NCBI GenBank assembly: GCA_030824585.1
Contig: JAVBXM010000047.1
Location: forward strand, 1-33,928
DNA: 33,928 nucleotides
Reading direction: 5' to 3'
From: Phaeospirillum sp.
GTDB lineage: Bacteria > Pseudomonadota > Alphaproteobacteria > Rhodospirillales > Magnetospirillaceae
The translations under genes and the position numbers were made by a program. The first letter of the stretch is position 1. Every line of letters begins with the position of its first letter. Positions 1 to 10,752 of this stretch are shown one piece after another. The notes below the pieces were generated by a model. That model was not told the DNA's origin. It saw nothing but the letters and a program-made list of their open reading frames with translations, and did no database searches.

Positions 1-2
1 AA

Positions 3-1367
<1,365 letters not shown>

Positions 1368-1378
1368 GGAGGTGAACG

Positions 1379-1411
1379 ATGATCCGGCTAAGGGAGTTCA
1401 GGCCGGATCAT
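1379..1411. terminator. Inverted repeat between convergent genes, possible bidirectional terminator
   Basis: A perfect 10-bp inverted repeat (ATGATCCGGC at 1379-1388 and GCCGGATCAT at 1402-1411, 13-nt loop) sits just after the RND stop codon and spans the stop codon of the convergent 59-aa gene. There is no T-tract on either side, so intrinsic termination is only a guess. Confidence 0.3.
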
Positions 1412-1577
1412 CCTGCAACCGCTCCGACTCGGCAGGTGTCGATGGCAATTTCGGATCGGTCGGAGACAACACCAGCCAGTCGAAGCGGTCCGGATGGAAG
1501 TAGATATAGGCGTTGTAGGCCACGAAGGCGATCAACAGGCCGATGCCGATCAGCAGACCCAGCAGATCCTTATCCAT
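1398..1577 (-). CDS. Small single-pass membrane protein (59 aa), putative KdpE-regulon member
   Basis: I do not recognise this family. Translation on the minus strand from ATG 1577 gives 59 residues. After 'MDKD' comes one hydrophobic segment (about residues 5-27, 'LLGLLIGIGLLIAFVAYNAY'), followed by an aromatic boundary and a soluble acidic, Pro-rich tail ending 'SERLQDDPA'. A good ribosome-binding site (GGAGGA, 4 nt from the ATG) precedes it. It lies downstream of kdpE on the same strand with a 136-bp gap. That gap carries an element nearly matching the region upstream of the kdp operon (see 1632-1690), so expression under K+ limitation is likely. A role as a Kdp accessory or sensor-associated peptide is inference from position and promoter only. 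It is shorter than typical annotation cut-offs and may be unannotated. Confidence 0.72.
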   Translation of the reverse strand: MDKDLLGLLIGIGLLIAFVAYNAYIYFHPDRFDWLVLSPTDPKLPSTPAESERLQDDPA

Positions 1578-1631
1578 GACATCCTCCGTCCCGCCGAGCC
1601 GCGCGGGCGCGGCCCTTAAGGCGATGGAGTC

Positions 1632-1690
1632 ATTGTCCCGCCGATGGACGTTAAGGATCGAGACGAGAGGCTATAAAGGCTTCTTTATGG
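1632..1690 (-). promoter_or_regulatory. KdpE-like promoter region of the 59-aa gene
   Basis: Positions 1647-1679 match 10478-10510 upstream of the kdp operon at 25 of 33 positions without gaps, in the same orientation relative to the downstream gene. Shared cores on the minus strand are CCTTTAT and CCTTAACG. The promoter-proximal half-site TTTATA (1672-1677) is intact. The distal half-site, 11 bp away, reads ATAAAG, so the pair forms an inverted repeat (ATAAAG-AAGC-CTTTAT) and not the direct repeat seen at kdp. A possible -10 GACAAT is at 1632-1637; no good -35 is visible, which would fit an activator-dependent promoter. Confidence 0.6.
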
Positions 1691-1713
1691 GCGAGGCGGA
1701 AAGGCCGTCCGGA

Positions 1714-2397
1714 CTATTCCCCCCGCTTCAGGCGGTAGCCCACCCCGGCATCGGTGACGATCAGGGTCGGCGCCGCCGGATCGGTCTCCAGCTTCTGGCG
1801 CAACTGGTTGACGTAGACCCTTAAGTAAGCGGTGTCCTCGCCATGGGCCGGCCCCCAGACTTCCTTGAGGATCTGCTTGTGGGTCAGCACATGGTCGGGC
1901 CGGCTGGCCAGGAAGGCCAGCAGGCCCCATTCCCGCTTGGATAGATGCACCTCGGCACCGTCGCGGGTGACGATTCGCCGGCTCAGATCGATCAGCACCC
2001 CACCGACCTCGACCACGTCGTCATTGCCCTTGGCGGCGCGCTGGCGCAGCACGGCGCGGACCCGGGCCATCAGCTCGGCCACCCCGAACGGCTTGACGAT
2101 GTAGTCGTTGGCGCCCCGGTCGAGAGCCTCGACCTTATCCAGCTCTCCCGCCCGCACCGACAGCACGATAATGGGAACGTCGGAACGCTCGCGCACCGCG
2201 CTGATCACCTCCTGGCCATCGAGATCGGGCAGGCCGAGGTCAAGGATCAGCAGATCGGGTTGCTGGCTGTTGGCCGCTTCGATGCCCTGGGCGGCATTCT
2301 CGGCCTCGATCACCTCGTAGCCGTTGGCGGCAAGCGAAATCCGCATGAACTTGCGGATCTGCCGCTCGTCGTCGATCACCAGGATACGGGTACTCAT
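1714..2397 (-). CDS. kdpE: KdpE, response regulator of the Kdp K+ transport system
   Basis: OmpR/PhoB-type transcription factor, activated by phosphorylation from KdpD, that switches on the kdp operon at low K+. It is 227 aa, normal for KdpE. The receiver domain (about 1-120) has the acidic pair D9/D10, the phospho-acceptor D53 in 'LILDLGLPDLDG', S80 and the conserved K102 in 'YIVKPFG'. The winged-helix DNA-binding domain (about 130-225) contains 'LSKREWGLLAFLASRPDHVLT' and ends 'GVGYRLKRG'. The start ATG overlaps the kdpD stop (ATGA), indicating translational coupling. It is the last gene of the kdp run before the separately promoted 59-aa gene. A direct target is suggested by the KdpE-like repeats at 10503-10519. 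Confidence 0.95.
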   Translation of the reverse strand: MSTRILVIDDERQIRKFMRISLAANGYEVIEAENAAQGIEAANSQQPDLLILDLGLPDLDGQEVISAVRERSDVPIIVLSVRAGELDKVEALDRGANDYIVKPFGVAELMARVRAVLRQRAAKGNDDVVEVGGVLIDLSRRIVTRDGAEVHLSKREWGLLAFLASRPDHVLTHKQILKEVWGPAHGEDTAYLRVYVNQLRQKLETDPAAPTLIVTDAGVGYRLKRGE

Positions 2398-5111
2398 GGG
2401 CTCCCCTCCGGTTCGCCATCGGCGCTGATCCGCGCCGCCAGGACATCGATATCACCCTGTTGCGGCAAATGGATGATGATGGCGGTTCCGGCGCCGTGCA
2501 GGCCGGGTTCAGCCTTGATGGTGCCGCCATGAGCCTCGACGATGCCCCGGCAGATGGCCAGCCCCAGGCCGGTTCCCGCACTCTTCGAGTCACCCTGATC
2601 GACCCGATAGAACATGTCGAAGACCTTCTCGCTGGCCTCGGGCGGGATGCCGGGGCCCTGGTCGACCACCTCGATGGTGACGTAATCCGGGGCTCGCCGG
2701 GCCCAGACCTTGACCGCACTGCCCGGTGGCGAATACTTGCAGGCATTGTCGAGCAGGTTGAAGAACACCTGCTCCATCAGCACCGGATCGACGCAAAGCA
2801 GGGGAACTCCCGGATCGATCTCGATCCTGATGCTGTGGGCGCGGGCCAGACGCCGCATCCGGGTGACGGCGGCACCGACGATGTCGTTGAGGTCGGCCCA
2901 GTCGGCGCGGGGCTTCAGGGCGCCGGCCCCCAGCTTGGTCATGTCCAGCAGGTTCTGGACGAAGCGGTTGAGGCGGTCGGCCTCGTCCTGGATGGTCTGG
3001 GTCAGGTCGCGGCGGGCGGCATGGTCCATCATCTCGTCGTAGTTCTGCAAGGACGACGCCGCTCCCATGATGGAGACCAGCGGCGTCCTGAGATCGTGGG
3101 ACAGGGACGACAGCAGGGCGGACCGCAGGCGCTCGCGCTCGGTGGCGACGCGGGCGGTCTCGATATCGGCGACCAGGGTGGTGCGCTCGATGGCGACGGC
3201 AGCCTGATCGGCCAAGGTCTCCAGCAGACGCATCTGGGCCGGAGACGGAATGTCGGCATCCTCCGTCATCTGGACCCCCAGCACTCCCACCGGCCCGCGT
3301 CCGGTCTTCAGCGGCAGGAACAGCCACAGCGAGGCCGGCAGGGTCGCCGATCCCCGCCCCGCCAGCTTGCCATGGGCCCAGGCCCAGTCGGCGGCGGCGG
3401 CGGAGCGTTCATCCAACTGATCCTCGGGCGGGTAGCCGGCGACGATGGCCAGACCGGTCTCTCCCGGCAGCAGGACCAGCGACTTGGCCGTCATGGTGGT
3501 GGCGACGTGATGGACCACCGCCCACAGCACGTCGTCCTGGGTCGCCGCCGCCGTGACCTTGCGGCCGAAATCATAGAGATTGGTGGTGCGCCTGGCGCTT
3601 TCCCGCGTCGCCAGGATCTGGGCGCGCAGCCGCGACGCCATGTTGGAGACGATCACGGCGGCGATCAGGAAAAACACCAGGGTCAGCACGTTCTGGGTGT
3701 CGGTGACGGCGAAGGTCCATCGCGGTTCAGTGAAGAAGAAGTTGAAGGCGAAGAAGCAGCCCACCGAGGCCAGGATGGCGGGACGCAGGCCCGACCGCAT
3801 GGCCACCACCATCACCGCCAGCAAAAAGGCCACCGAGATGGAAGCGGTGGGAAGCCACCTGTCGATCAGAAAGCCGATTCCGGTGGCGATACCCGTGCAC
3901 AGCAGGGCGAAGGCAAGGTTGAGCCAGTCGGGTGGAACCTCGGCCTTTGGCCGCCGGATCGCCGGAACCGGCTTGTCCTCCTCCTCGCCTCCCACCACGA
4001 ACACGTTGAAGTCGCCGCTTTCGGCGAACAGCCGCTCGGTCACCGACTTGCCCAGCCGCCAGCGGCGGGGCCGGGCGCGACCGACCACGATCTGGGTGGC
4101 GTTGCGCTCGCGGGCATGGTTCAGAATGGTGGCGACCACGTCGTCGCCCTGCAGCAGAGCGGTTTCGCCCCCCAATTGCTGGGCCAGGCGCAGGGCCTCG
4201 GCGAGACGGTCCTTGTCGGCTTCGCTCAGCCCATGCGAACTCGACGTCTCCACCGTGACCACCACCCAGGCCGCCCCGCGCCGGTCGGCGGCCCGCTTGG
4301 CCACCCGCACCAGCTTGGCGGCGTCCACCCGCTCGTCGATGCAGACCATGATCCGCTCCCGCGTCGGCCACGGCCCCGGAATGGCGTGCTCACGCATGTA
4401 ATCGACCATCTGGGCGTCGACCCGCTCGGCGGCGTGGCGCAGCGCCATCTCACGCAGCGCGGTGAGGTTGCCGGGCGAGAAGAAATTGCCGACCGCCCGC
4501 TTGGCCTGCTCCGGGACATAGACCTTGCCTTCGTGCAGGCGCTTGATCAGTTCCTGGGGCGGCAGGTCGATCAACTCGATCTCGTCGGCCGAGGACAGCA
4601 CGCTGTCGGGCAAGGTCTCCCTCACCTTGACCCCGGAAATCTGCTCGACGATATCGTTGAGGCTTTCCAGGTGCTGGATGTTCAGCGTGCTGTAGACGTC
4701 GATGCCGGCGGCGAGGATTTCTTCAACGTCCTGCCAGCGCTTGAGATGGCGCGACCCCGGCACGTTGGTGTGGGCCAGTTCATCCACCAGCACCGTCTGG
4801 GGGCGGCGGGCGAGAATGACGTCCAGGTCCATCTCGCGGAAATCCTTGCCGCGATACTCCATCAGGCGGGGCGGCAGCACGTCGATATCGACCAACTGCG
4901 CCTCGGTCTCGCGCCGTCCATGGGTTTCGACCACCCCGGCGACCAGATCGACGCCGTCCCGCCGCCGTTCGCGCGCCGCTTGCAGCATGGCATAGGTCTT
5001 ACCCACGCCCGGGGCGGCGCCGAGAAAAATCTTCAGCCGCCCGCGCGATTCGCGCTGGGCGGCGGCCAGCAGGGCATCGGGGGACGGGCGTTCCTCGCGG
5101 TCATCGGTCAT
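2394..5111 (-). CDS. kdpD: KdpD, osmosensitive K+-channel sensor histidine kinase
   Basis: Membrane sensor kinase that phosphorylates KdpE under K+ limitation. With ATG 5111 it has 905 residues, close to E. coli KdpD (894). In order: N-terminal KdpD domain with Walker A 'GAAPGVGKT' (31-39) and 'VDELAHTN'; a universal-stress-like domain (about 255-375) with 'QIVVGRARPRRWR'; four closely spaced membrane helices (about 405-510, DUF4118 type); a GAF-like region; HisKA with phospho-acceptor H672 in 'LSHDLRTPLVSIMGA'; and a HATPase domain with 'FFNLLDNACKYSPPGS', 'DQGPGIP' and 'GTGLGLAICRGIVEAHGG'. ATG 5111 was chosen because it aligns with family N-termini; the frame extends upstream but would overlap the preceding gene. 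No clear ribosome-binding site is visible. The start is 10 nt after the upstream stop, so coupling is likely. Confidence 0.95.
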   Translation of the reverse strand: MTDDREERPSPDALLAAAQRESRGRLKIFLGAAPGVGKTYAMLQAARERRRDGVDLVAGVVETHGRRETEAQLVDIDVLPPRLMEYRGKDFREMDLDVILARRPQTVLVDELAHTNVPGSRHLKRWQDVEEILAAGIDVYSTLNIQHLESLNDIVEQISGVKVRETLPDSVLSSADEIELIDLPPQELIKRLHEGKVYVPEQAKRAVGNFFSPGNLTALREMALRHAAERVDAQMVDYMREHAIPGPWPTRERIMVCIDERVDAAKLVRVAKRAADRRGAAWVVVTVETSSSHGLSEADKDRLAEALRLAQQLGGETALLQGDDVVATILNHARERNATQIVVGRARPRRWRLGKSVTERLFAESGDFNVFVVGGEEEDKPVPAIRRPKAEVPPDWLNLAFALLCTGIATGIGFLIDRWLPTASISVAFLLAVMVVAMRSGLRPAILASVGCFFAFNFFFTEPRWTFAVTDTQNVLTLVFFLIAAVIVSNMASRLRAQILATRESARRTTNLYDFGRKVTAAATQDDVLWAVVHHVATTMTAKSLVLLPGETGLAIVAGYPPEDQLDERSAAAADWAWAHGKLAGRGSATLPASLWLFLPLKTGRGPVGVLGVQMTEDADIPSPAQMRLLETLADQAAVAIERTTLVADIETARVATERERLRSALLSSLSHDLRTPLVSIMGAASSLQNYDEMMDHAARRDLTQTIQDEADRLNRFVQNLLDMTKLGAGALKPRADWADLNDIVGAAVTRMRRLARAHSIRIEIDPGVPLLCVDPVLMEQVFFNLLDNACKYSPPGSAVKVWARRAPDYVTIEVVDQGPGIPPEASEKVFDMFYRVDQGDSKSAGTGLGLAICRGIVEAHGGTIKAEPGLHGAGTAIIIHLPQQGDIDVLAARISADGEPEGSP

Positions 5112-5121
5112 GTGGTCATGA

Positions 5122-5496
5122 TCACTTGTTCGGCCACCGGGAGTCCAATGCCTGATTGAGGGCTCGAATATCGAGGCCCGGGCCATTCACAATCAAGGCG
5201 TTCACCATTTGCCGCACCGAATCGGCGGGGATCCCGCGAGCGGCGGCGACACGCTTGATCTGGCCGGCAACCTCCTCGGGGAGAACCGTCGCGGATGCTC
5301 CGCCCGACCGGGCCTGGAAATAGCGGGAATCACCGGCCGCCCAATTGGTATCGGCGGATTCGGGTAGCCTGGGCGGGGCTTCGGCCTGCCGTGCGGACAT
5401 CTCATGGAGCAGAAACGTGGTGCCGGAGGCGAGAATCACCAGGACGACAAGCCGCCAGACGGACCGCAGTTGCTCATCCCGATAGGGATCGGTCAT
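5122..5496 (-). CDS. KdpC-like mini-protein (124 aa): membrane anchor plus KdpC-type C-terminal region
   Basis: Encoded between kdpC and kdpD, and not a standard Kdp subunit. A short cytoplasmic N-terminus ('MTDPYRDEQLRS') precedes one membrane helix ('VWRLVVLVILASGTTFLL'), a Pro/Ala/Ser-rich linker, and a C-terminal stretch resembling the end of KdpC. 'QIKRVAAARGIPADSVRQMV' parallels the KdpC 'Q..RVA.AR....A.LR.LV' helix, and the terminal 'ALNQALDSRWPNK' parallels 'KLNVVLDERWPRAK' of the KdpC encoded just upstream. KdpC's central domain, including 'ASGSGLDPHIS', is missing. At 124 aa against 205 it is neither a duplicate nor an obvious frameshifted fragment: the frame is intact, has GGGAG ahead of the ATG, and ends 10 nt before kdpD. 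It might modulate KdpFABC or link the pump to KdpD; this is inference. Confidence 0.75.
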   Translation of the reverse strand: MTDPYRDEQLRSVWRLVVLVILASGTTFLLHEMSARQAEAPPRLPESADTNWAAGDSRYFQARSGGASATVLPEEVAGQIKRVAAARGIPADSVRQMVNALIVNGPGLDIRALNQALDSRWPNK

Positions 5497-5587
5497 TGGC
5501 CTTCACTCCCTGTCGAAAGCACGATGATGGGCACAGTCGACTTTGCGTCCCCGACCGAGGCGAAAGCCCTCGGCCATGCTGCCGGCC

Positions 5588-6205
5588 CTATTTCGCCCGC
5601 GGCCAGCGCTCGTCCAGGACGACGTTAAGCTTCAGCACATTGATCCGGGCCTCGCCGAGAATGCCGAGCACCCGACCCTCGGTATGGCCTGCCACCAGGG
5701 CCCGCAACTCGGCCTCGGCCACATGGCGGGCCTTGGCGACGCGGGGAAGCTGGTATTCGACGGCAGCCGGGGAAATGTGCGGATCGAGGCCCGAGCCCGA
5801 GGCGGTGACCAGATCCACCGGTACCGGGATGCGGGCATCGGGATTCTCGGCCTTGAGCTGATCCACCAGGGCCTGGGTCGCCTCGATATAGGCCTTGGAA
5901 CTGGGCGAGGCGTTGGAACCCATGGAGTTGGAGGCGTTGTAAGGCGCCGGCACCGTCTTGGTCGCATCCGCCGGATCGGCACCGGTAGTGGCCGAGGGAC
6001 GCGGATGGAAGTAGTCCGGCCTGTCGAAGCCCTGGCCGATCAGGGCCGAGCCCACTACCCGGCCGTTCCTCTCGATCAGACTGCCGTGGGCCTGGGTCGG
6101 AAACAGGGTTCCGGCGATGCCGGTCATGGCCAGGGGATAGCCCAGACCCAGCAGCACGGTCAGCAGCAGGGTCAACAGGATGGCGGGAAGGATTTGCTTG
6201 ATCAT
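5588..6205 (-). CDS. kdpC: KdpC, K+-transporting ATPase subunit C
   Basis: Single-pass inner-membrane subunit that stabilises the KdpFABC complex and supports ATP-driven K+ uptake. It is 205 aa, in the family range. There is one N-terminal helix ('ILPAILLTLLLTVLLGLGYP'), then the periplasmic domain with 'NGRVVGSALIGQGF', 'YFHPRPSA', the signature 'ASGSGLDPHISPAA' and the C-terminal 'GEARINVLKLNVVLDERW'. A strong ribosome-binding site (GAGGAGAG) lies in the 17-nt gap after kdpB. About 91 bp separate it from the next gene, with only a weak 6-bp hairpin between. Confidence 0.96.
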   Translation of the reverse strand: MIKQILPAILLTLLLTVLLGLGYPLAMTGIAGTLFPTQAHGSLIERNGRVVGSALIGQGFDRPDYFHPRPSATTGADPADATKTVPAPYNASNSMGSNASPSSKAYIEATQALVDQLKAENPDARIPVPVDLVTASGSGLDPHISPAAVEYQLPRVAKARHVAEAELRALVAGHTEGRVLGILGEARINVLKLNVVLDERWPRAK

Positions 6206-6222
6206 GTGAGTCTCTCCTCAGA

Positions 6223-8295
<2,073 letters not shown>

Positions 8296-8385
8296 GAAAG
8301 ATTTCCTTTGTTGTCCCTCAGGCGCCGGGCGCACGCCTCCGCGTGCTTGGCTCCCGCGCCACGGGGCGCGACGCGCGTTGCGCTT

Positions 8386-8409
8386 GCCGGTGAAGAAATC
8401 TCTTCACCG
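8386..8409 (-). other. Stem-loop in the kdpA-kdpB intergenic region
   Basis: A perfect 10-bp stem (CCGGTGAAGA and TCTTCACCGG) with a 4-nt loop starts 3 nt after the kdpA stop on the transcribed strand. It lies in a 117-bp spacer that holds further GC-rich self-complementary sequence around 8350-8380. No T-tract follows, so it is more likely an mRNA processing or stability element, or an attenuator, than a full terminator. Confidence 0.6.
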
Positions 8410-8412
8410 GAG

Positions 8413-10140
8413 TTAGAACAGGGTGCCGGCGGTGAGCGCAAAGTGCTCGACGATGGGACCCAGGGCGAGAACGGGGAAGAAGGTCAGGCCGCCGATCACC
8501 ACGATCACCGCGATCAACAGGCCGATGAACAGCGAGCCGTGGGTGGGGAAGGTGCCCGCCGACGGCGGCACGATCCTCTTGGCCGCCAGCGACCCGGCGA
8601 TGGCGAGCGTCGGCACGATGATCAGGAAGCGGCCGATCAGCATGGCCGCCGCCAGGGTGGTGTTGTAGAACAAGGTGTTGCCCGACAGCCCACCGAAGGC
8701 CGAACCGTTGTTGCCGGTGGCCGAGGTATAGGCATACAGCACCTCGGACAGGCCATGCGGCCCGGGAGCGGCGATGGAGGCCAGCCCCACCGGCAGCACC
8801 ATGGCCAATGCCCCGAAGCCCAGGATGGACAGCGGGAAGATCAGGATGCACAGCACCGCCAGCTTGACCTCGCGGGCCTCCATCTTCTTGCCCAGGTATT
8901 CCGGGGTGCGGCCCACCATCAACCCGGCGATGAACACCGCGACGATGACGAAGACGATCATGCCGTGCAAACCTGCGCCGACGCCGCCGAAGATCACCTC
9001 GCCCAGCATCATGTTGACCATCGGCACCATGCCGCCCAGCGGCATGAAGCTGTCATGCATGGAATTGACCGCGCCGGTGGAGGTGCCGGTGGTGACGGCG
9101 GCGAACATGGCGGAATTGGCGATGCCGAACCGCACCTCCTTGCCTTCCATGTTGCCGCCCGGCGCCGTGTCGGTGGAGGCGATATCAACGCCCATGGCCT
9201 GGACCCGCGGATTGCCGCCGGCCTCGGCCCAATAGGCGAATCCGATGCCGGTCGCCAGCATCAGGGCCATGGCGATGTACAGCGCGCGGGCCTGCTTGCG
9301 GTCGCCGATCATGCGGCCGAAGGCGAACACCAGCCCGGCCGAGATCAGCAATTGCCCGGCCATTTCGATCAGATTGGTGAGCGCGGTGGGGTTCTCGAAG
9401 GGATGGGCGGAATTGGCGTTGAAGAAGCCGCCGCCATTGGTGCCCAGATGCTTGATCGCCACCTGGCTCGCCACCGGCCCTTGGGCGATCACCTGCCTGG
9501 CGCCCTCCAGCGTCGTCGCCTCGGCATAGGCGTCGAGGTTCTGCGGCATGCCCTGCCAGACCAGGGCCAGGGTGACCACCACCGCCAGCGGCAGCAGGAC
9601 GTAGAGGATGGAGCGGATGGAATCCACGTAGAAATTGCCCACCGTCTTGGCCTGCTTGCGCGCGAAGCCGCGCACCAGCGCCACCAGCACCGCCATGCCC
9701 GTCGCCGCCGAGGTGAAATTCTTCACCGTCATGCCCAGCATCTGGGTGAGGTAGGCCATGGTGCTTTCGCCGCCATAATTCTGCCAGTTGGTGTTGGTGG
9801 TGAAGCTGACGGCGGTGTTGAAGGCCAGATCGGGGGCGACGGCTGCCATCTCCGCCGGGTTGAGCGGCAGCAGCGCCTGCAGGCGCATCACCGCATACAT
9901 CAGCAGCAGCCCGATCACGCTGAACACCAGGGCCGAGAAGGCGTAGACCGTCCAATGCTGCTCCTGGTCGGGCTTGATCAGGCAGATCTTGTAGACGAGG
10001 CGCTCGATGGGACCCAGCACCGGATCGAGCCAGGTCTTCTCGCCCGTATAGACCCGGGCCATGTAGGCCCCCAAGGGGATCGCTCCCGCCGTGACCACGG
10101 CGAAAAAGATGACGATTTGCAGAATGCCGGCGGCGTTCAC
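8413..10140 (-). CDS. kdpA: KdpA, K+-binding and translocating subunit
   Basis: Channel-like inner-membrane subunit related to the SKT superfamily that binds K+ and passes it through the KdpFABC complex. I place the start at GTG 10140, which gives '[16 protein letters not shown]' (575 aa; E. coli KdpA is 557) and has GGGGAGAA ahead of it. An in-frame ATG at 10182 would put the intergenic hairpin inside the gene. Selectivity-filter regions are recognisable as '[20 protein letters not shown]', '[20 protein letters not shown]', '[14 protein letters not shown]' and '[15 protein letters not shown]'. About ten membrane helices are apparent. Two hairpins lie between kdpF and this start. Confidence 0.96.
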   Translation of the reverse strand: MNAAGILQIVIFFAVVTAGAIPLGAYMARVYTGEKTWLDPVLGPIERLVYKICLIKPDQEQHWTVYAFSALVFSVIGLLLMYAVMRLQALLPLNPAEMAAVAPDLAFNTAVSFTTNTNWQNYGGESTMAYLTQMLGMTVKNFTSAATGMAVLVALVRGFARKQAKTVGNFYVDSIRSILYVLLPLAVVVTLALVWQGMPQNLDAYAEATTLEGARQVIAQGPVASQVAIKHLGTNGGGFFNANSAHPFENPTALTNLIEMAGQLLISAGLVFAFGRMIGDRKQARALYIAMALMLATGIGFAYWAEAGGNPRVQAMGVDIASTDTAPGGNMEGKEVRFGIANSAMFAAVTTGTSTGAVNSMHDSFMPLGGMVPMVNMMLGEVIFGGVGAGLHGMIVFVIVAVFIAGLMVGRTPEYLGKKMEAREVKLAVLCILIFPLSILGFGALAMVLPVGLASIAAPGPHGLSEVLYAYTSATGNNGSAFGGLSGNTLFYNTTLAAAMLIGRFLIIVPTLAIAGSLAAKRIVPPSAGTFPTHGSLFIGLLIAVIVVIGGLTFFPVLALGPIVEHFALTAGTLF

Positions 10141-10153
10141 GGCCGTTCTCCCC

Positions 10154-10180
10154 GTGCAAACGGTGTTGCGCCGTTTGCAC
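10154..10180 (-). other. Stem-loop immediately upstream of kdpA
   Basis: A perfect 10-bp stem (GTGCAAACGG and CCGTTTGCAC) with a 7-nt loop ends a few nucleotides before the kdpA ribosome-binding site on the transcribed strand. Its position would allow it to affect kdpA translation initiation or protect a processed 5' end. No ligand-binding RNA class was recognised. Confidence 0.6.
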
Positions 10181-10207
10181 AATTCAATACGTTGGTGGGC
10201 CGATTCA

Positions 10208-10234
10208 CCCGCCCCCGGCGGATCCGGGGGCGGG
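10208..10234 (-). other. GC-rich stem-loop downstream of kdpF
   Basis: A perfect 11-bp GC stem (CCCGCCCCCGG and CCGGGGGCGGG) with a 5-nt loop starts 9 nt after the kdpF stop. No T-tract follows on the transcribed strand. Together with the next hairpin (10154-10180) it forms a tandem structured spacer between kdpF and kdpA, possibly a pause or attenuation site. Confidence 0.6.
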
Positions 10235-10243
10235 ATCGGGCCA

Positions 10244-10333
10244 CTAGAAGCGTTCGGGACGGACGAGGGCGTAGACCAGATAGGCCGCCAGACCCATTGC
10301 GGTGATGCCCCCCAGGATCAGATCGAGAGTCAT
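10244..10333 (-). CDS. kdpF: KdpF, small stabilising subunit of the Kdp ATPase (29 aa)
   Basis: One-helix peptide that stabilises the KdpABC complex in the inner membrane. Translation from ATG 10333 gives 29 residues, '[20 protein letters not shown]' followed by 'YALVRPERF', closely matching the KdpF pattern (hydrophobic helix, then 'GYLVYALxxxExF'). GAGGGGGG upstream serves as the ribosome-binding site and overlaps the stop region of the preceding 27-aa ORF. It is easily missed because of its length. Confidence 0.92.
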   Translation of the reverse strand: MTLDLILGGITAMGLAAYLVYALVRPERF

Positions 10334-10344
10334 GGATACCCCCC

Positions 10345-10428
10345 TCAGATGCGCTCGCAGGCGCGGACGAACAGGCCGCTCAGGGCGAAGAAGGCAAGCG
10401 CGGCGGCGATGAACACGATGTCGAACAT
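10345..10428 (-). CDS. 27-aa hydrophobic mini-protein at the head of the kdp operon
   Basis: First ORF after the kdp promoter. ATG 10428 is preceded by GGAGA, and the peptide reads 'MFDIVFIAAALAFFALSGLF' followed by 'VRACERI'. It is one membrane helix with a short basic and acidic C-terminus carrying a single Cys. Its stop is 11 nt before kdpF. From memory, short peptides of this style ending in 'ACDRL' or 'ACERI' precede kdpF in several proteobacteria under vague names, so it is probably a real conserved micro-protein of the operon. Function is unknown; it could be a second KdpF-like stabiliser or a regulatory peptide. Confidence 0.72.
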   Translation of the reverse strand: MFDIVFIAAALAFFALSGLFVRACERI

Positions 10429-10464
10429 CGGTGTTCTCCGGTTGAAATTGCGGATGGTGATGAC

Positions 10465-10519
10465 CCTATGCCCGGGGGGCGTTAAGGGTCCAAGCGGGAG
10501 TCCATAAAGGAATCATAAA
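10465..10519 (-). promoter_or_regulatory. kdp operon promoter with KdpE-type direct repeat
   Basis: On the minus strand TTTATG (10514-10519) and TTTATG (10503-10508) form a direct repeat with an 11-bp period (N5 spacer). This is the arrangement of the E. coli KdpE site (TTTATA-N5-TTTACA). Nine bp further on is a possible -35 TTGGAC (10488-10493), then 17 bp, then a weak -10 CATAGG (10465-10470). The first ORF starts at 10428. The region 10478-10510 is repeated with changes at 1647-1679. Confidence 0.75.
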
Positions 10520-10528
10520 AATCGCCCG

Positions 10529-10750
10529 ATCCGCGCAGCCCGGGGGCCGCACGGCGGCACTCGGTGGCGATCGGCGGATCACCCCCGGACGGGCGATCGC
10601 AGCGCATCAGGGTGATGCCTGCCAACGCGAAAGCGTTTGTCGGTGAAGTCGGGCGCTATCTGGGCGAGATGCGCCGGATGAAGCTTGCCGGCACCGGCCA
10701 TATCCGCCTGCGTGCGGCTGTCGGTTTCAGTTCGGCCATTGCCGTCGCGT
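10529..10750. other. Gene-free stretch upstream of the kdp promoter
   Basis: Between the kdp control region and the hairpin at 10753 I see no convincing gene. A plus-strand frame (10564-10752, GTG start, internal ATG 10615) is open and ends right before the hairpin. It has no good ribosome-binding site, a lower GC bias at third positions than its neighbours, and no recognisable domain, so I do not call it. Confidence 0.5.
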
Positions 10751-10752
10751 GA

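Noticed and set aside
1379-1579. 66-aa plus-strand ORF after a perfect ribosome-binding site
   Set aside because: The product is Arg/Ser/Pro-rich with no recognisable feature and is antisense to the better-supported 59-aa membrane protein gene. Kept only as an observation about the ribosome-binding site.
10141-10182. ATG 10182 as the kdpA start
   Set aside because: It adds 14 non-family residues through a hairpin. GTG 10140 has a good ribosome-binding site and matches family N-termini.
10564-10752. 62-aa plus-strand ORF ending at the hairpin upstream of kdp
   Set aside because: No good ribosome-binding site, GTG start, no domain and weaker codon bias. The hairpin after it is the only supporting hint.
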